Positions 33,644 to 44,941 of a stretch of DNA of 64,000 nt are shown one piece after another; within the stretch, counting starts at the first letter, position 1, and every line of letters starts with the position of its first letter. The DNA comes from Dipteronia dyeriana. Taxonomy: Eukaryota > Streptophyta > Magnoliopsida > Sapindales > Sapindaceae. Below the pieces are notes generated by a model. That model saw nothing but the letters and a program-made list of their open reading frames with translations. It did not search any database and was not told the DNA's origin. The stretch covers positions 17,779,598 to 17,843,597 of the forward strand of contig CM065297.1 of the NCBI GenBank assembly GCA_032871835.1, given 5' to 3'. A program made the position numbers and the translations under genes.

Positions 33644-35288
33644 TTAACCCCAACACTCAGGTGTTAGAGAATGGTCTCTTTTGTTGTCCCTGCAGTAGTC
33701 ATACACCAAATGGTGGCTTTGAACCCATCTCATTGCCCAATATTGTTGTTGGGTTAGCCTGCCTGACCGGTATGGAGAGGCGGAGACAGGGCGGCACCAC
33801 GCCGGTGAATAGGCTGAGCAACCACCTGCCTTGAAATTGGTAAATCTAGCTACAAATGGTTGGTATCTATAGTCTGCTTTGTACTTGCCATCTTCAGTTG
33901 CCCAAGATGAAGCATCCCATATTGAACCATATACCCACATTGGTCTTAGAGGAAATGTTGCTGCACTTTTTCTTGGATACCTCCTTATGGGCACATCATC
34001 AACTAAAAATCTGAAATTGTAAACAATTCAATGAGACAAATTGATTTCAAAACAAATTACTTATTGCTGCAACAGAGAGTTTTTGTAACTAATAAATACA
34101 TACTGTACAGTACTACTATTAAATTCATTTTACCAACTTTTGTACATATTTTTACAATCTCTCTGCTACTCATGTGAATCTAGATTCTATCTATATTATT
34201 ACCTCGGTCAAATCAAAGTGGCTCATCTTTAATTTTTGTGAAGGATAATCATCACACCTTTTTTACCTATTTGTCATGGTGTCAACTGTCAAGTGATTAA
34301 TCATTGGCGACTATTGTTCATTTGTTCACAGCCAAAGAGAAAAAAAAAATGCCAAACAAGCATAACTAAAATATTTCAAGCAAGTAATTGTCTCCTTTTC
34401 TTTGGTGTCCAAATGAAAAGGGCAAAAAGGACTAAAAATGCCAGCTTATTAGTGGGTTTGGCTTATTAGGCTGTTTTTGTGGTGAAGAAAGATTGTTGTG
34501 ACTTACATGAGCTCTTTGGGACTCCAAAGAATAGCATAATGGTGAAAATTTCTGGTGGGATCAAACCACAAGTGAAATTTCATCTCTCTCCCAATAATTT
34601 TGCCATCCCCGCTTCCTCTGATGTACACATTGGTCTGCAAAGTATAAGGCTTGCCAAATGTGGTTCCAAGAAACTCAATGTCCACTTCATCATGCTGTCC
34701 TGGATGAGCTTCATTGTTTGAAAGCTGCACATTGATGAAATTACACAAGAGAGTGAGTGAGTGAGACCAGTTTAAGCTCAATTAGAAACTCTAGCTATTT
34801 TGTTAATAATTGATAAAATGATCCCCTCACATAAAAAGCTGTGATTACTCCTGCAGTATAACCAGGCTGAAGCTTGATTGATGCTCCAAAATAACCAGAC
34901 CTGAAAGGCTTAACTGACTTGAACCCACTTCCTGTTACACCAAGAATCAATCAATATTAGAGAGAGAATCAGAAACCCAATTCAGGATTTAACAATAATA
35001 TATATGTGAACAATTGTTAACAATCAATCAAAGAGGCCTAAAATTACACATTGTTTAACTAATGAACTGTAGTAGACCTGTGGTACTATCAAGCCAGATT
35101 GTTAATGCATTTTGATCTACACTTTGGTGCTGAGGACCCCAGAGATTTCTGTAACCATTGTAGAAGCTTATGGACCTGAATTTAGAACTAGGCCAGTACC
35201 CTGGTGAAGGTGGCCAATAAGCATTAATTCTTGAAGGAATAACCATGAGGATGGTGATGAGAAGAAATAAGTGAAAGAGAGCCATCAA
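33644..35288 (-). CDS. XTH: Xyloglucan endotransglucosylase/hydrolase, group III-A like
   Basis: Four exons on the minus strand: 35288-35078, 34931-34831, 34724-34507 and 34010-33644. All introns have GT/AG ends and the joined frame is 299 codons including the stop, the usual length. Residues 1-23 are a signal peptide ([12 protein letters not shown]), so the enzyme acts in the cell wall, cutting and rejoining xyloglucan. The GH16 active site is [10 protein letters not shown], with catalytic glutamates in the DE-D-E pattern, followed by [37 protein letters not shown] and a C-terminal XTH domain with paired cysteines ([12 protein letters not shown]) complete it. Similarity is closest to Arabidopsis XTH31/XTH32 as I remember them; group III-A members often prefer hydrolysis. 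The first codon could also be the ATG at 35285. No defect was found, and it is the only intact host gene here. Confidence 0.95.
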
Positions 35289-35442
35289 GAAGAGGAGGAA
35301 GAAGAAGAAAAATGATCTATAAGAGAGAAGTGGAATGAGTATTGATTGAGTGACTATAAATGCAGGGTAGAGACTGATAAAGCAAGGTTGGAGGACAAGC
35401 TCTCTGTCTATGGTGGAAAGAGTATGGCAGTACAGTTGTTGC

Positions 35443-35450
35443 TATAAATA
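35443..35450 (-). promoter_or_regulatory. Possible TATA box of the XTH gene
   Basis: TATTTATA on the minus strand, about 155 bp before the start codon. Another similar word lies near 35352. The choice is uncertain. Confidence 0.25.
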
Positions 35451-35540
35451 AGCAGATCAGTGGGCCCTCCTTCAAAATGGTAAAGCAAAAGAAGTTGATC
35501 AAGCTGATGGCAGCAGAACAGAATCATTATAATTAAGATG

Positions 35541-37060
35541 ACAGAAAAAAAAAAAATCGAGTCTTAAGGTCACATGATATAACAACATTACCACAATGTA
35601 GACACTAGACAGTGTACTATATAAGTAGAAACCCACAATGTAGACACTAGACAGTGTACTATATAAGTAGAAACTAGAAAGTAAGTTGAAAATCAATTAA
35701 ATTTAAACTATGTTTAAGATTGTTTTGCTTATAAAGTAATTCGTTTTTAATCTAACTTAAGAAATAATCAGCTTACATGATAAGTTGATCGGTGTTTTGT
35801 AAATTGATTTTAGAAATAATCAATTTAAGAAAAAAGTAAGGAAAAAGTGTTTGATAAGGTTTAATTGATTATGGAAAATGACTAAAATGGATATAATTAT
35901 TAAAATGTTATATATTATTCAATTTTTTTTACTACTTATTATCATTTTTGCTTATATTAAAAATACAAATATAAATAAGAGAATATATATATATATATAA
36001 ATTCTATAGAACTCGCTCACTCAATACTAATTTACTGAGTCAACTCCCTATTCTCATACTGAGTCAACTCACTCGATCAAACTTAATCTTCATTAATGGA
36101 AACTCTACAACTCTTGCTGATTTCTGTCCAAATCCAGCACTACCATCTCCTGCTCCATCAAGAGCGTCGCCAACCATCATCCCTCACCGCCAACATCTTC
36201 TTCCTTGCCTCCGAACACAATTTTTGAAATCACGATATTGATGAGAGATTCAAATATGAATTGATGAGTTTTGGTAGGGTGAATCACTCGAAATTCAATG
36301 AGATAAATATTGTCGTCGGCATCGTCTGCCTCGCCGATGATGGAGGAGGTCTGTTTTTTCCCACGAATCTGGGACGGAATCGCGAGTTTAATCACGAAAC
36401 AGAGGAGCGAAATACTGCCTCTGCCACTGCCAAAGTAGGACCGGTTTCCTCCGACAACTTAGACGTCGTTGGAGGTAGCCGCCCGTCCTCCGGCATCTAT
36501 CGTCGGTCGTGTCCACCACCAGCGAGCATGGCCACCATTATGGCACTGTACATTCTTAACTATATTTATTTATTTATTTAGTTTTTTTAATATATTATTA
36601 ATTCAAAATTTTACCACTGTTAAATAAAATGGTGTTATTGTCTTTATATCAAAATAGTAAGGGTATTTATATCAAAATAGCAAGGGTATTAAAGACATTA
36701 CAACGATAAGAAGTCAGCTTCTCTAAAAATTAGCATCCAAAAGCTACTCCCAACCAACTTCTCAAAAGTTGATTATTGGAGAATCATATTATGACCCATG
36801 GATCCTAAATTATGAAATAAGTGATTATTTCTTAAATTTAAACAATCACAAACATAACTTTAGTTTAGCATTGTTTTATGTCGTGCTTTTAACCGGAAAA
36901 AACAAAATTTGAGTCTTCAAAGGGTCACATGATATTATAAGAATACCACAATGTAGACACTAGACAGTGTACTATACAAGTAAACACTAGAAAGTTAGTT
37001 GAAAATCACTTACCTTTAGTTTGACATTGCTTTATGACGTGCTTTTGAGATAAAAAGTGA
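35541..37060. repeat. Tandem duplication interrupted by a MITE
   Basis: The unit (gagtct, ggtcacatgat, accacaatgtagacactag, acagtgtactata, agttgaaaatca, then ctttagttt-acattg and gtgctttt) occurs twice. Unit 1 is at 35541-35694 plus 36858-36897, split by an insertion. Unit 2 at about 36898-37060 is uninterrupted. In unit 1 a 41-bp segment with tgtagacactagacagtg is itself doubled (35594 and 35635). Confidence 0.85.
35695..36857. mobile_element. MITE-like element in the duplication
   Basis: The ends are inverted: left tatgtttaagattgttt, right (complement) tatgtttgtgattgttt followed by aagaaataatcac. The interior has a GC-richer, short-ORF block at 36110-36540 and AT-rich flanks; no transposase is visible. 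The uninterrupted unit 2 shows that this is an insertion. The TSD is imperfect: TAAATTTA against TAACTTTA is the best candidate, so the exact edges may be off by a few bases. Confidence 0.7.
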
Positions 37061-37817
37061 TTCTGAACATAGACTAGGGTATTTAGTAAAATTCTAAAGA
37101 AATGTTTTTGGTTATTTTTTGTATCTTCTAAATGAGAAATGAGAACATTTGTAACTTTTTACAAACTGCTTCGCCAGGAAGCAATAATAAAAACAAATTA
37201 TTTATAAAGGATTTTTTTATATATATTCGCAATATATATAGCAATAGATAAAAATAAATGTAATAATGATGGTCATATAAAAATAAAAATATTTATTTAT
37301 TTATTTTATAACATGCTTATGGTCACATAAAAATAAAACAAATTATTTATTTTCAAAACATATTCAATATTCATTCGTGTCCTATTTAGTAATTTTGTAT
37401 ATTCACAACATTTTTTACTTACAGTTTACCAAATACATTGAAATTGCTTTTGGTTCTCACAACACTTTTAAAAATTAGTTTACCAAACATTCAATTGATT
37501 CTTTTCACAATAAATCCAAAAGTAATTATCTCCATATCAAAACCAAAAACAATTCTCTACACATCAATGCCAAGTTAAGCCTCACCGTGTGTTTGATATA
37601 GCTTTTCTGATGGCTAAAAGTGAATTTTTAATGTTAAAAGTTATTTTGAAAAAAAAAACACTTTTGATGGTTTTTTTTTATTGTTTGGCAAAGCTAAAAG
37701 TGTTTTTTTTTTCAATATTAAAATAACTATTTTATGTCTTTTGGGGGAAATTCAAAGCCTAAAAATTTAAGCTTCTCCTAAGATGCTCATTTTGAACATT
37801 TTTATAAGAGATAGATA
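37061..37817. other. AT-rich intergenic
   Basis: No gene. Phrases such as tttaccaaacattcaatt and tttggcaaagctaaaagtg suggest remnants of other MITEs, but ends could not be fixed. Confidence 0.4.
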
Positions 37818-37825
37818 GTCTCAAC

Positions 37826-38161
37826 CAGTGTTCTAGTAAGCGTTAGACGTTAGTCGGACGGTAGCCCAACGCATAGTGTTTAGTCGGCGTCTAGGCGATT
37901 GAGAATTTATTAAAAGCCAATATTCAATTTCTTAAAAAAAATCAGTATTCAAATTTTAAATATTATAATTAAGATATAAAAACGACTTTAACTACGTCTA
38001 AATGATTAATAGGCAAAATCAGTTGAAAAATTGGCCAAATTGCTTCATTTTTTTAGCCGCCACCTAATACGGACGATTCTATCCTAATCGGAATGGTCGG
38101 TAGCCGCCTAACACTTAGGCGTGGCTTAGGTGACCGCCTAATCTTGTCTTTTTGAACACCG
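37826..38161. mobile_element. hAT-type MITE, 336 bp
   Basis: A perfect 8-bp TSD GTCTCAAC is at 37818-37825 and 38162-38169. Ends are inverted (cagtgttct left, gaacaccg right, one or two mismatches). Internal subterminal text is also inverted: gtctaggcg and cggtag-cc on the left, cgcctaa and cttaggcg on the right. It has no coding capacity. Confidence 0.9.
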
Positions 38162-38169
38162 GTCTCAAC

Positions 38170-40001
38170 TATCCCTATAAACTTTACCATATACTCTTCT
38201 ATTACAAATACTTTGTTAGTTCTATTTTTGTACATTTTAACGATAAAAGGTCTTTTCGAGATATTTTACCAAACAATCTACTAAGTTAAAAAAGTTTTTT
38301 TTTTAGTGAATGTCAATCAATATGGATATGGATCCTCTCTTCACTTTGCACTTAACTTTATAATCTATTGACACATATCTAATATAACAAATTAATAGTT
38401 TTGATTATCTCTATTAATTTTTTAATTTTACACAACTAAAAGGTATAATTAATCCAGACCATTGATTTAAGTGTGGACAATGTGAGGTGAGGAGATGAGA
38501 GGATTCAAATTCAATCAACATACGGAATTTCGTTAAAAGATTTACTCAATAAAAGCCTACTTATAAAAGATCTATCCTAAAATTTATACTTAAAAAGTCA
38601 TCCCAAACATACCTTTGATATTTAATAATAAGTGTTTTTTTTTCTTCCATCACAAATTTACACCCACTTCCCCGTCTAATTCTTTATTATAAAACCTGAA
38701 AACTTGGCTTTTTCATTGCTGGAGATCTGGTGAAAAGAAGATGAGAATCACACAAGGGATCAAAAGGGTAGATGGCTATGTCTTAAATGTGTTTGCTACG
38801 TGACCTATGTCTTTTATCCAAATGAGTAACTATTTTTACATTTTTTGATGCTGTGATGATTAATTCTCTTTCTTCATTGAAAGCTCCACCTTCATTTCTG
38901 TCTGGAGTCTTTAAAGCACCAACCAGCAGTGTTGGATTATTATCCAAAATTATGTGTATTTTACCATATTCCATTTCATTTTTCCCCTCTTCTTCTTGGT
39001 GTCTGTCTGTCTCACTTGTCACTTGCAGTACTCTTGCTGTCTTGCAGGCTATGGAGGAGGAGGACTGGAGGATCAATATGGGTCAGATCTGATACAGTCA
39101 ATATTGTGAACCAAATTTGTGAGTTATGTTGTGTTTGAACCCCTCTCAACTTCATTTACAAAGTAGGGCATCAAGTATCTTGTCCGGGGACCTATGTTCG
39201 ATTTCATTATAAAACATGTAGTTGTGATCGATAGATTTCATTAAGTTCCGATTGAATCTAATTGAATCGAAACTAATTTTTTGTAACCTTAAGTTAAATA
39301 TTATAGATTAATAAACAGTAGAACTTTATGTGAATTCAAAAAATAATAATGTAATTGAGATTAGAACATCTAACCCTCTACTTTGGATTGAACATGACAT
39401 CAAATTCTGATACAAAACAATGAATAATACATCATTCTTTGGATTAAACAGGCCCTAGCTTCAATTATTCCCTTGACTAATCAAACTATTGAACCTAAAC
39501 ATTTAGGAATGGGAAAAAATAAGGCTCTACACTGTTAATGTTGTGATATGTCTGTGAAATTGGGCCAGTTATTTAATTTACTTTTTTTATTATTATTCTA
39601 TTCTTTTTTTCGGTCAGAATAAGTATAAACCAAACGGTCTTTCTATCTTGGTAAGAACAAAACTTAAACGCAAGATCTCTTATGTAAAAGGTTTTACCGG
39701 CAAAATCTAGTTGTTCTAGTTGATTATCTACATATCCACAGTGAGTATACATTTTTTTATTATAGTAATACTAGACATCCTATCTTTTATATTTCACTTG
39801 TATAAAATAGGAGGGCCATTACATATTAAAGAAAATAGGGGTCTGAAGTGAAAAATGTATAAAATTTAAGAAGAATTTACAAAATTTTAATTGATTTTTA
39901 AAGTTTTTACGAGGGATTGGGGGTCATGGCTCTCATAAGCCCCCCTCTCACTCCGTCTCGACTTGTATTCCAATTAATGATATGACAATTGGTAAATAGA
40001 T
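38170..40001. other. Intergenic, no gene recognised
   Basis: AT-rich sequence with short frames that show no family motif. The segment 38700-39110 is less AT-rich and could be unique host sequence, but no exon structure is convincing. Confidence 0.4.
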
Positions 40002-40269
40002 TATAGAAGGAAGAGCATCCGAGAATCCCGACCAAGAGCATCCGGGAATCTCTCCCGACCGAATCTGCTGATCTTGCTATTTATTGTCCAGAGTTGACTT
40101 GCGATATTTATGTGTACAAAATCTCTAATTTAGACAATATCTTAATTGTACAAGATCCTTTATTATAAGTCAATCTTCTAGTATTCCTTTATTGATTATA
40201 ATTGATATATATATATATATAAACGGTTGTTCAATGAAATAATATAACCCTAATTTTCACATCTTCTCA
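40002..40269 (+). repeat. 5' LTR of the Ale-like element
   Basis: It starts TATAGAAGG where the other LTR has TGTAGAAGG, so the terminal TG has mutated to TA. It lacks about 118 bp present in the 3' LTR, including two copies of the agcatccgagaatccc repeat. Confidence 0.9.
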
Positions 40270-40284
40270 TGGTATCAGAGCATC
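40270..40284 (+). other. Primer-binding site
   Basis: tggtatcagagcatc is complementary to the 3' end of initiator-Met tRNA over its first 12 bases, and it abuts the LTR. Confidence 0.9.
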
Positions 40285-40371
40285 ACGCTCTCTAAGCACA
40301 GCTTCCAGTTCTTCTTCTCTCCCTTCTTCTCTATTCGTTTCTATTTCTCTATTTCTGTTTTTCTTTCATTC

Positions 40372-41380
40372 ATGGCCAATCCCAATACCCAAATCACCAT
40401 TCCCAATGACAAAGATCCCAACAAATCTCTGTTTGTTATCAATATTTCCTCTCAACATAACATTAAACTTAATTCCACGAATTACCTATCCTGGAAACTT
40501 CAATTTCATGCGCTACTTGTTGGCTACAATCTTGATGGATATATAGAGGGTTCTCATTCAACACTAGAACCAACCATTAAAATTGACGATCATGACACTC
40601 CGAACTCCGACTACATCACATGGGTTCGCCAAGACAAACTTATTTTCAGTGCCATTGTTGGATCTCTCACTCCCTCCATAATACCACTCGTTCAGTGTGC
40701 CACCACCTTTTAGGAGGCTTGGTCCATCCTTGACAATACTTATGCAAAACCCACTCGCAGACACATCAGGCAAATTAAAGATCAACTTAGACGTGCCAAC
40801 AAAGGATCCCGCAGCATATCAAAGTACATGCAGTTTATCAAATTTCGAGCGGACGAGCTCGCTGTCCTGGGTAAGCCTCTTGATGCTGAAGATCTCATTG
40901 AAAAGGTTCTAGATGGACTTGATGATGACTACTGTCCCCTTATTGATGCCATCAATGGTCGGGTCACAATTATCTCTTTTGATGAACTCCATGAAAAATT
41001 AATCACAAAAGAACTGTTGTTGACTCAATCCAGAGCATCTAGTGTATCACTCCCAACCACAGCAAACCCGGCTGCACCCCGTACCCAACCTTGGCGACCT
41101 TCATCTCAGTCTCATAGATCTTCTACTGTAGGACCACAGTCCTCATCTTCATATGGGTTTTATTCTCCATCCAAACCATATCTTGGAATCTGTCAGACAT
41201 GCAACACTCAAGGACACACTGCTAAGCATTGTCCTTCATTCAACCTGGTCGCCTCTCAATCTCAGAATACCCGACCTCCCCAGCAGCCTTGGCAACCGCG
41301 TCATCCATCTTCCTGGAAGCCCCTACCACTAGCTCATCAGATACCTCGAGCCCATTATACAGCTACATAGAATAATGACA
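40372..41380 (+). pseudogene. Copia gag with zinc knuckle
   Basis: The frame from the ATG at 40372 holds LNSTNYLSWKLQFHALLVGY and DYITWVRQDKLIFSAIVGSL, typical of gag in this lineage. A stop at about 40711 interrupts it; after it the text EAWSILDNTYAKPTRRHIRQ continues the family sequence. Near the end CQTCNTQGHTAKHC is an intact CCHC knuckle. A second stop closes the frame at 41368. It would bind RNA and build the particle. Confidence 0.85.
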
Positions 41381-42330
41381 CTCCCACTTAGCTACTTGAC
41401 AGTGGTGCCTCACATCATGTTACCTCTGATCTCAACAATCTCTCTTTTCAGTCACCATATACTGGTTCAGATGATATTGTGATTGGTGATGGCACCAGAC
41501 TTCCTATAACACACACGGGTTCTATCTCTTTATCTCATCCCACTCGTAACTTTACTTTAAATAATATCTTCTGTGTTCCCACTATGCGTAAAAATCTTAT
41601 TTCCATCTCTCAATTATGTTCCTCTAACAATGTCTCTGTTGAGTTCTTACCCACTGCCTTTCATGTGAAGGATCTTTGCTCAGGAGCCATCTTTTTACGG
41701 GGGCAAACTAAGGATGGCGTGTATGAGTGGTATGCACCTCCTGTTAAATCTGGGCATTTGCTTGCTTTCGCCAGTGTCAAGACCACTTCGTCTGAGTGGC
41801 ATCATCGATTAGGACATCCCGCAGCTCCAGTCCTCCATCATCTTGTCTCCAACTTCAGTTTAGAATTATCGAGTCCTATATCTTGAACTTTTAACTGTAA
41901 TGCGTGTCAATGCAATAAAATACATAAGTTGCCCTTTCATTCTTCATCTCTTGTCTCTACTCAACCACTACAAATCATATTCTCGGATATGTGGACATCC
42001 CCGATTTTCACTTATGATGATTTCAAATACTATGTGATTTTCGTTGATCATTACTCCAAATATATATGGTATTATCCTCTCAAACGAAAATCTCAGGTCA
42101 ATGAGGTGTTTATTAAATTCAAAGCCTTAGTGGAAAAGTTTTTTGACAAGAAAATCATCACTCTGTACTCGGATAATGGCAAAGAATATTAGGCACTGGC
42201 AGTATTCATTGCCACCAATGGTATCTCCCACCTCACCACCATCTCTTACACTCCTGAACATAATGGGTATTCTAAACGGCGTCATCGCCATATAGTAGAA
42301 ACTGGCTTGTCCCTCTTGTCTCATGCCTAA
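41381..42330 (+). pseudogene. Copia protease and integrase
   Basis: LLDSGASHHV at about 41391 is the aspartic protease site. WHHRLGHP at about 41800 is the pre-integrase (GAG) motif; the HHCC finger continues with CNACQCNK after a stop at 41884. The core shows FSDMWTSP, a second aspartate in YSDNGKEY, a stop at 42190, and TPEHNGYSKRRHRHIVE, which carries the glutamate. Several stops make it inactive. Confidence 0.85.
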
Positions 42331-43902
42331 CTTTCGCTCACCTTTGGAATCATGCTTTTGCCATTGCGGTCTACCTCATAAACCGTATGCCTATATTGAC
42401 TCTCAATCTCCATTCTCCCTATGAAACACTCATGGGTTCACCGCCCAATTATGCTAAACTCTGTGTATTTGGGTGTCTATGTTATCCCTGGCTTCGCCTT
42501 TATGTGTCACATAAACTTGATTCCCGGTCCATTCCATGTGTCTTCCTCGGGTACTCTCTTACACAAAGTGCGTATATGTGTCTTGATCCGTCCATCTCCA
42601 GTATATATACGTCTCTTCATGTAACATTTGTCGAGTCTGAATTCCTTTACAAATCTTTACAGAGTCATCTTCCTCGTCGTGAGCTCGACTCCTCTTCGGC
42701 CTGGTTTCTTTTGGTGTTTATCATTCCTTCTATCGATCATCCTCACCCTGACCAAGAGTCCACTCCTCCCTGAGTTCCTGAACCCGAGACTACTCTCGAA
42801 CCTGAAACCTTTATTTCTCGAGTCCCCGATCAGAAGACCCTTCAATCCCGAGTCCCCAACCAGATGACCATTGAATCCCGAGTTTCTAACCAAGAGACCC
42901 TTCAGTCCCGGGTTCCCAATTCAGAATCGACCACTACATTGACCGATACATACTCTATTGTTACCGGATCCAAAGCTAACATCCATAAGCCATTAAAGAA
43001 ACTTAATCTTCATGCTCATATTCCCTTTTCCAGTGACAAGAAACCAACTATTGTTGCCCAGGCCCTCAAAGACCCCTAAATGGCGCCGGGCCATGTCAGA
43101 AGAATCTGATGCCTTGGTTCACAATGGCACCTGGGAACTTGTTCCCTCAGCCTCTTCCCACAATCTTATGGGTTGCAAGTGGATTTTTTGTACTAAGCGT
43201 TTATCCGATGGCTCTATTGACATGTACAAAGCTAGACTGGTTGCGAAAGGATTTCATCAACGTTCTGATATTGACTTTCATGACACCTTCAGTCCGGTTG
43301 TCAAACCTACCACTGTCAGGATAGTTCTCAGCTTGGCGGTGAGTCACGACTGGTCTCTACATCAGCTGGATGTCAACAATGTTTTCCTTCAAGGTCGTTT
43401 ATCTAAAGATGTTTACATGGCTCAACCGACTGGCTTTGTGGATCCTGAGAAACCCACTCATGTTTGCAAACTTCAAAAGGCTATCTATGGTCTCAAGCAG
43501 GCACCTGCTGCATGGTACCATGAGTTACGACAGTTTTTACTTGAGTCAGGATTTCACAACTCCCATGCAGACACTTCTCTATTTGTTCTCATCTCTAGTG
43601 GTCTCAGTCTGTACTTACTTGTCTATGTGGACGACATTATTATCACTGGCAACGATGATCATGCCATGCATTCTTTCATTCGGATTCTGGCCAATCGGTT
43701 CTCCTTGAAAGATCTTGGTCCGCTTTCCTTCTTTCTGGGTGTTGAAGTTGTCTCGCTTCCCCATGGTCTACTTCTTTCTCAACAACCTTACATTCTAGAT
43801 CAACTTACACGTACCAAAATAACTAGTGCCAAGTCAGTTGTTACTCCTCTTACTGCTTCTCCAACGCTGACTCTTCATACTGGCATTCCCCGATCCCTCT
43901 GA
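42331..43902 (+). pseudogene. Copia reverse transcriptase
   Basis: 42387-42770 is the post-integrase spacer (YETLMGSPPNYAKLCVFGCL, then a proline/serine linker with imperfect repeats of a PESRVPNQE type at 42770-42930). 43086-43902 is the polymerase: WRRAMSEESDALVHNGTWEL, KWIFCTKRLSDGSIDMYKAR, LDVNNVFLQG, YGLKQAPAAWYHELRQFLLE, and the catalytic YVDDIIITGN at about 43624. The enzyme part itself is open. Confidence 0.88.
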
Positions 43903-44540
43903 ATACCGGGCAGTTGTTGGCAGTCTCCAATATCTCTCTCACTCGGCCTGACATTGCTTATACGGTGGGCAAATTATCTTAGTTCATGCATCGTCCCACC
44001 AGTTATCATTTGACTGTTGTGAAACACCTTCTACAATATCTAAGTGGTACTTCTGATTACGGCTTGGTTCTTCACCGTGACTCCCCTTGTCACTCCATGG
44101 TTTCTCTGATTCTAACTGGACTGGTAATCGGAATGACTATACTTCCACCAGTGCTTACATTATGTACCTTGGTCGCAATCCTATTTCTTGGAGCTCCGCG
44201 CACAGTTGCTCGCTCTTCTACCGAGGCTAAGTACAGCTCGGTCGCATCCACTACAACTGAACTTAGTTGGGTTTGTTCTCTTCTTACTGAATTTGGTATC
44301 ACTATTCTAGCCCCTCATGTTATTTACTGTGATAATATTGGTGCCACACACTTATGTACCAATCCCATTTTTCACTCACATATGAAACATGTTGCTTTTG
44401 ACTATCATTTTGTCCATGATTGCGTCCAGGGTAGGCACTTTGGGTTGCTTAACTGGCGGATGCCCTCACTAAACCTCTTCCTCGTGCGTGTCATCTTCTT
44501 CTTTGTGACAAGATTGGCCTCGCCTCTAGACGCTCCATCT
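43903..44540 (+). pseudogene. Copia RNase H
   Basis: After a frame change near 43900, 43986-44555 reads MHRPTSYHLTVVKHLLQYLS, then in shifted pieces [20 protein letters not shown] and VIYCDNIGATHLCTNP, the standard Copia RNase H motifs. The first catalytic aspartate region (44090-44150) is in another frame. Confidence 0.82.
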
Positions 44541-44550
44541 TGCGGGGGCA
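44540..44550 (+). other. Polypurine tract of the Ale-like element
   Basis: ttgcgggggca directly before the 3' LTR. Confidence 0.75.
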
Positions 44551-44936
44551 TGTAGAAGGAAGAGCATCCGAGAATCCCGACCAAGAGCATCCGGGAATCT
44601 CCCCGACCAAAATCCCGAGAATCCCGACCAAGAGCATCCGAGAATCCCGACCAAGAGCATCCGAGAATCTCTCCTGACCGAAAATTCCGACCATTGACAA
44701 GTTGACCCTATCATCATTTAAGATGATGATTCTGCTGATCTTACTATTTATTGTCTAGAGTTGACTTCCGATATTTATGTGTATAGAATCTCTTGTTTAG
44801 ACAATATCTTAATTGTACAAGATCCTTTATTATAAGACAATCTTCTAGTATTCCTTTATTGATTAATTATAATTGATGTATATGTATACACGATTGTTCA
44901 ATGAAATAATATAACCCTAATTTTCACATCTTCTCA
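44551..44936 (+). repeat. 3' LTR of the Ale-like element with minisatellite
   Basis: It starts TGTAGAAGG and ends TTCTCA. Near its start, 44561-44690 holds about four copies of a 23-bp unit agcatccgagaatcccgacc(aag). Confidence 0.93.
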
Positions 44937-44941
44937 TAGAT

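Larger units (their letters stand above)
40002..44936 (+). mobile_element. Complete Ale/Retrofit-like Copia retrotransposon
   Basis: TAGAT flanks both ends (39997-40001 and 44937-44941). LTRs are 268 bp (left) and 386 bp (right), both ending cacatcttctca. The primer site tggtatcagagc follows the left LTR at once. The order is gag, protease, integrase, reverse transcriptase, RNase H, as in Copia. Many stops and several frame changes make it inactive. The gag type and compact size (4.9 kb) point to the Ale/Retrofit lineage. Confidence 0.93.

Noticed and set aside
36261..36581. 106-codon frame in the MITE
   Set aside because: It lies in the GC-richer core of a non-autonomous element and shows no domain.
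44491..44717. Minus-strand frames with repeated RMLLVGILG
   Set aside because: They are the translation of the 23-bp LTR minisatellite.
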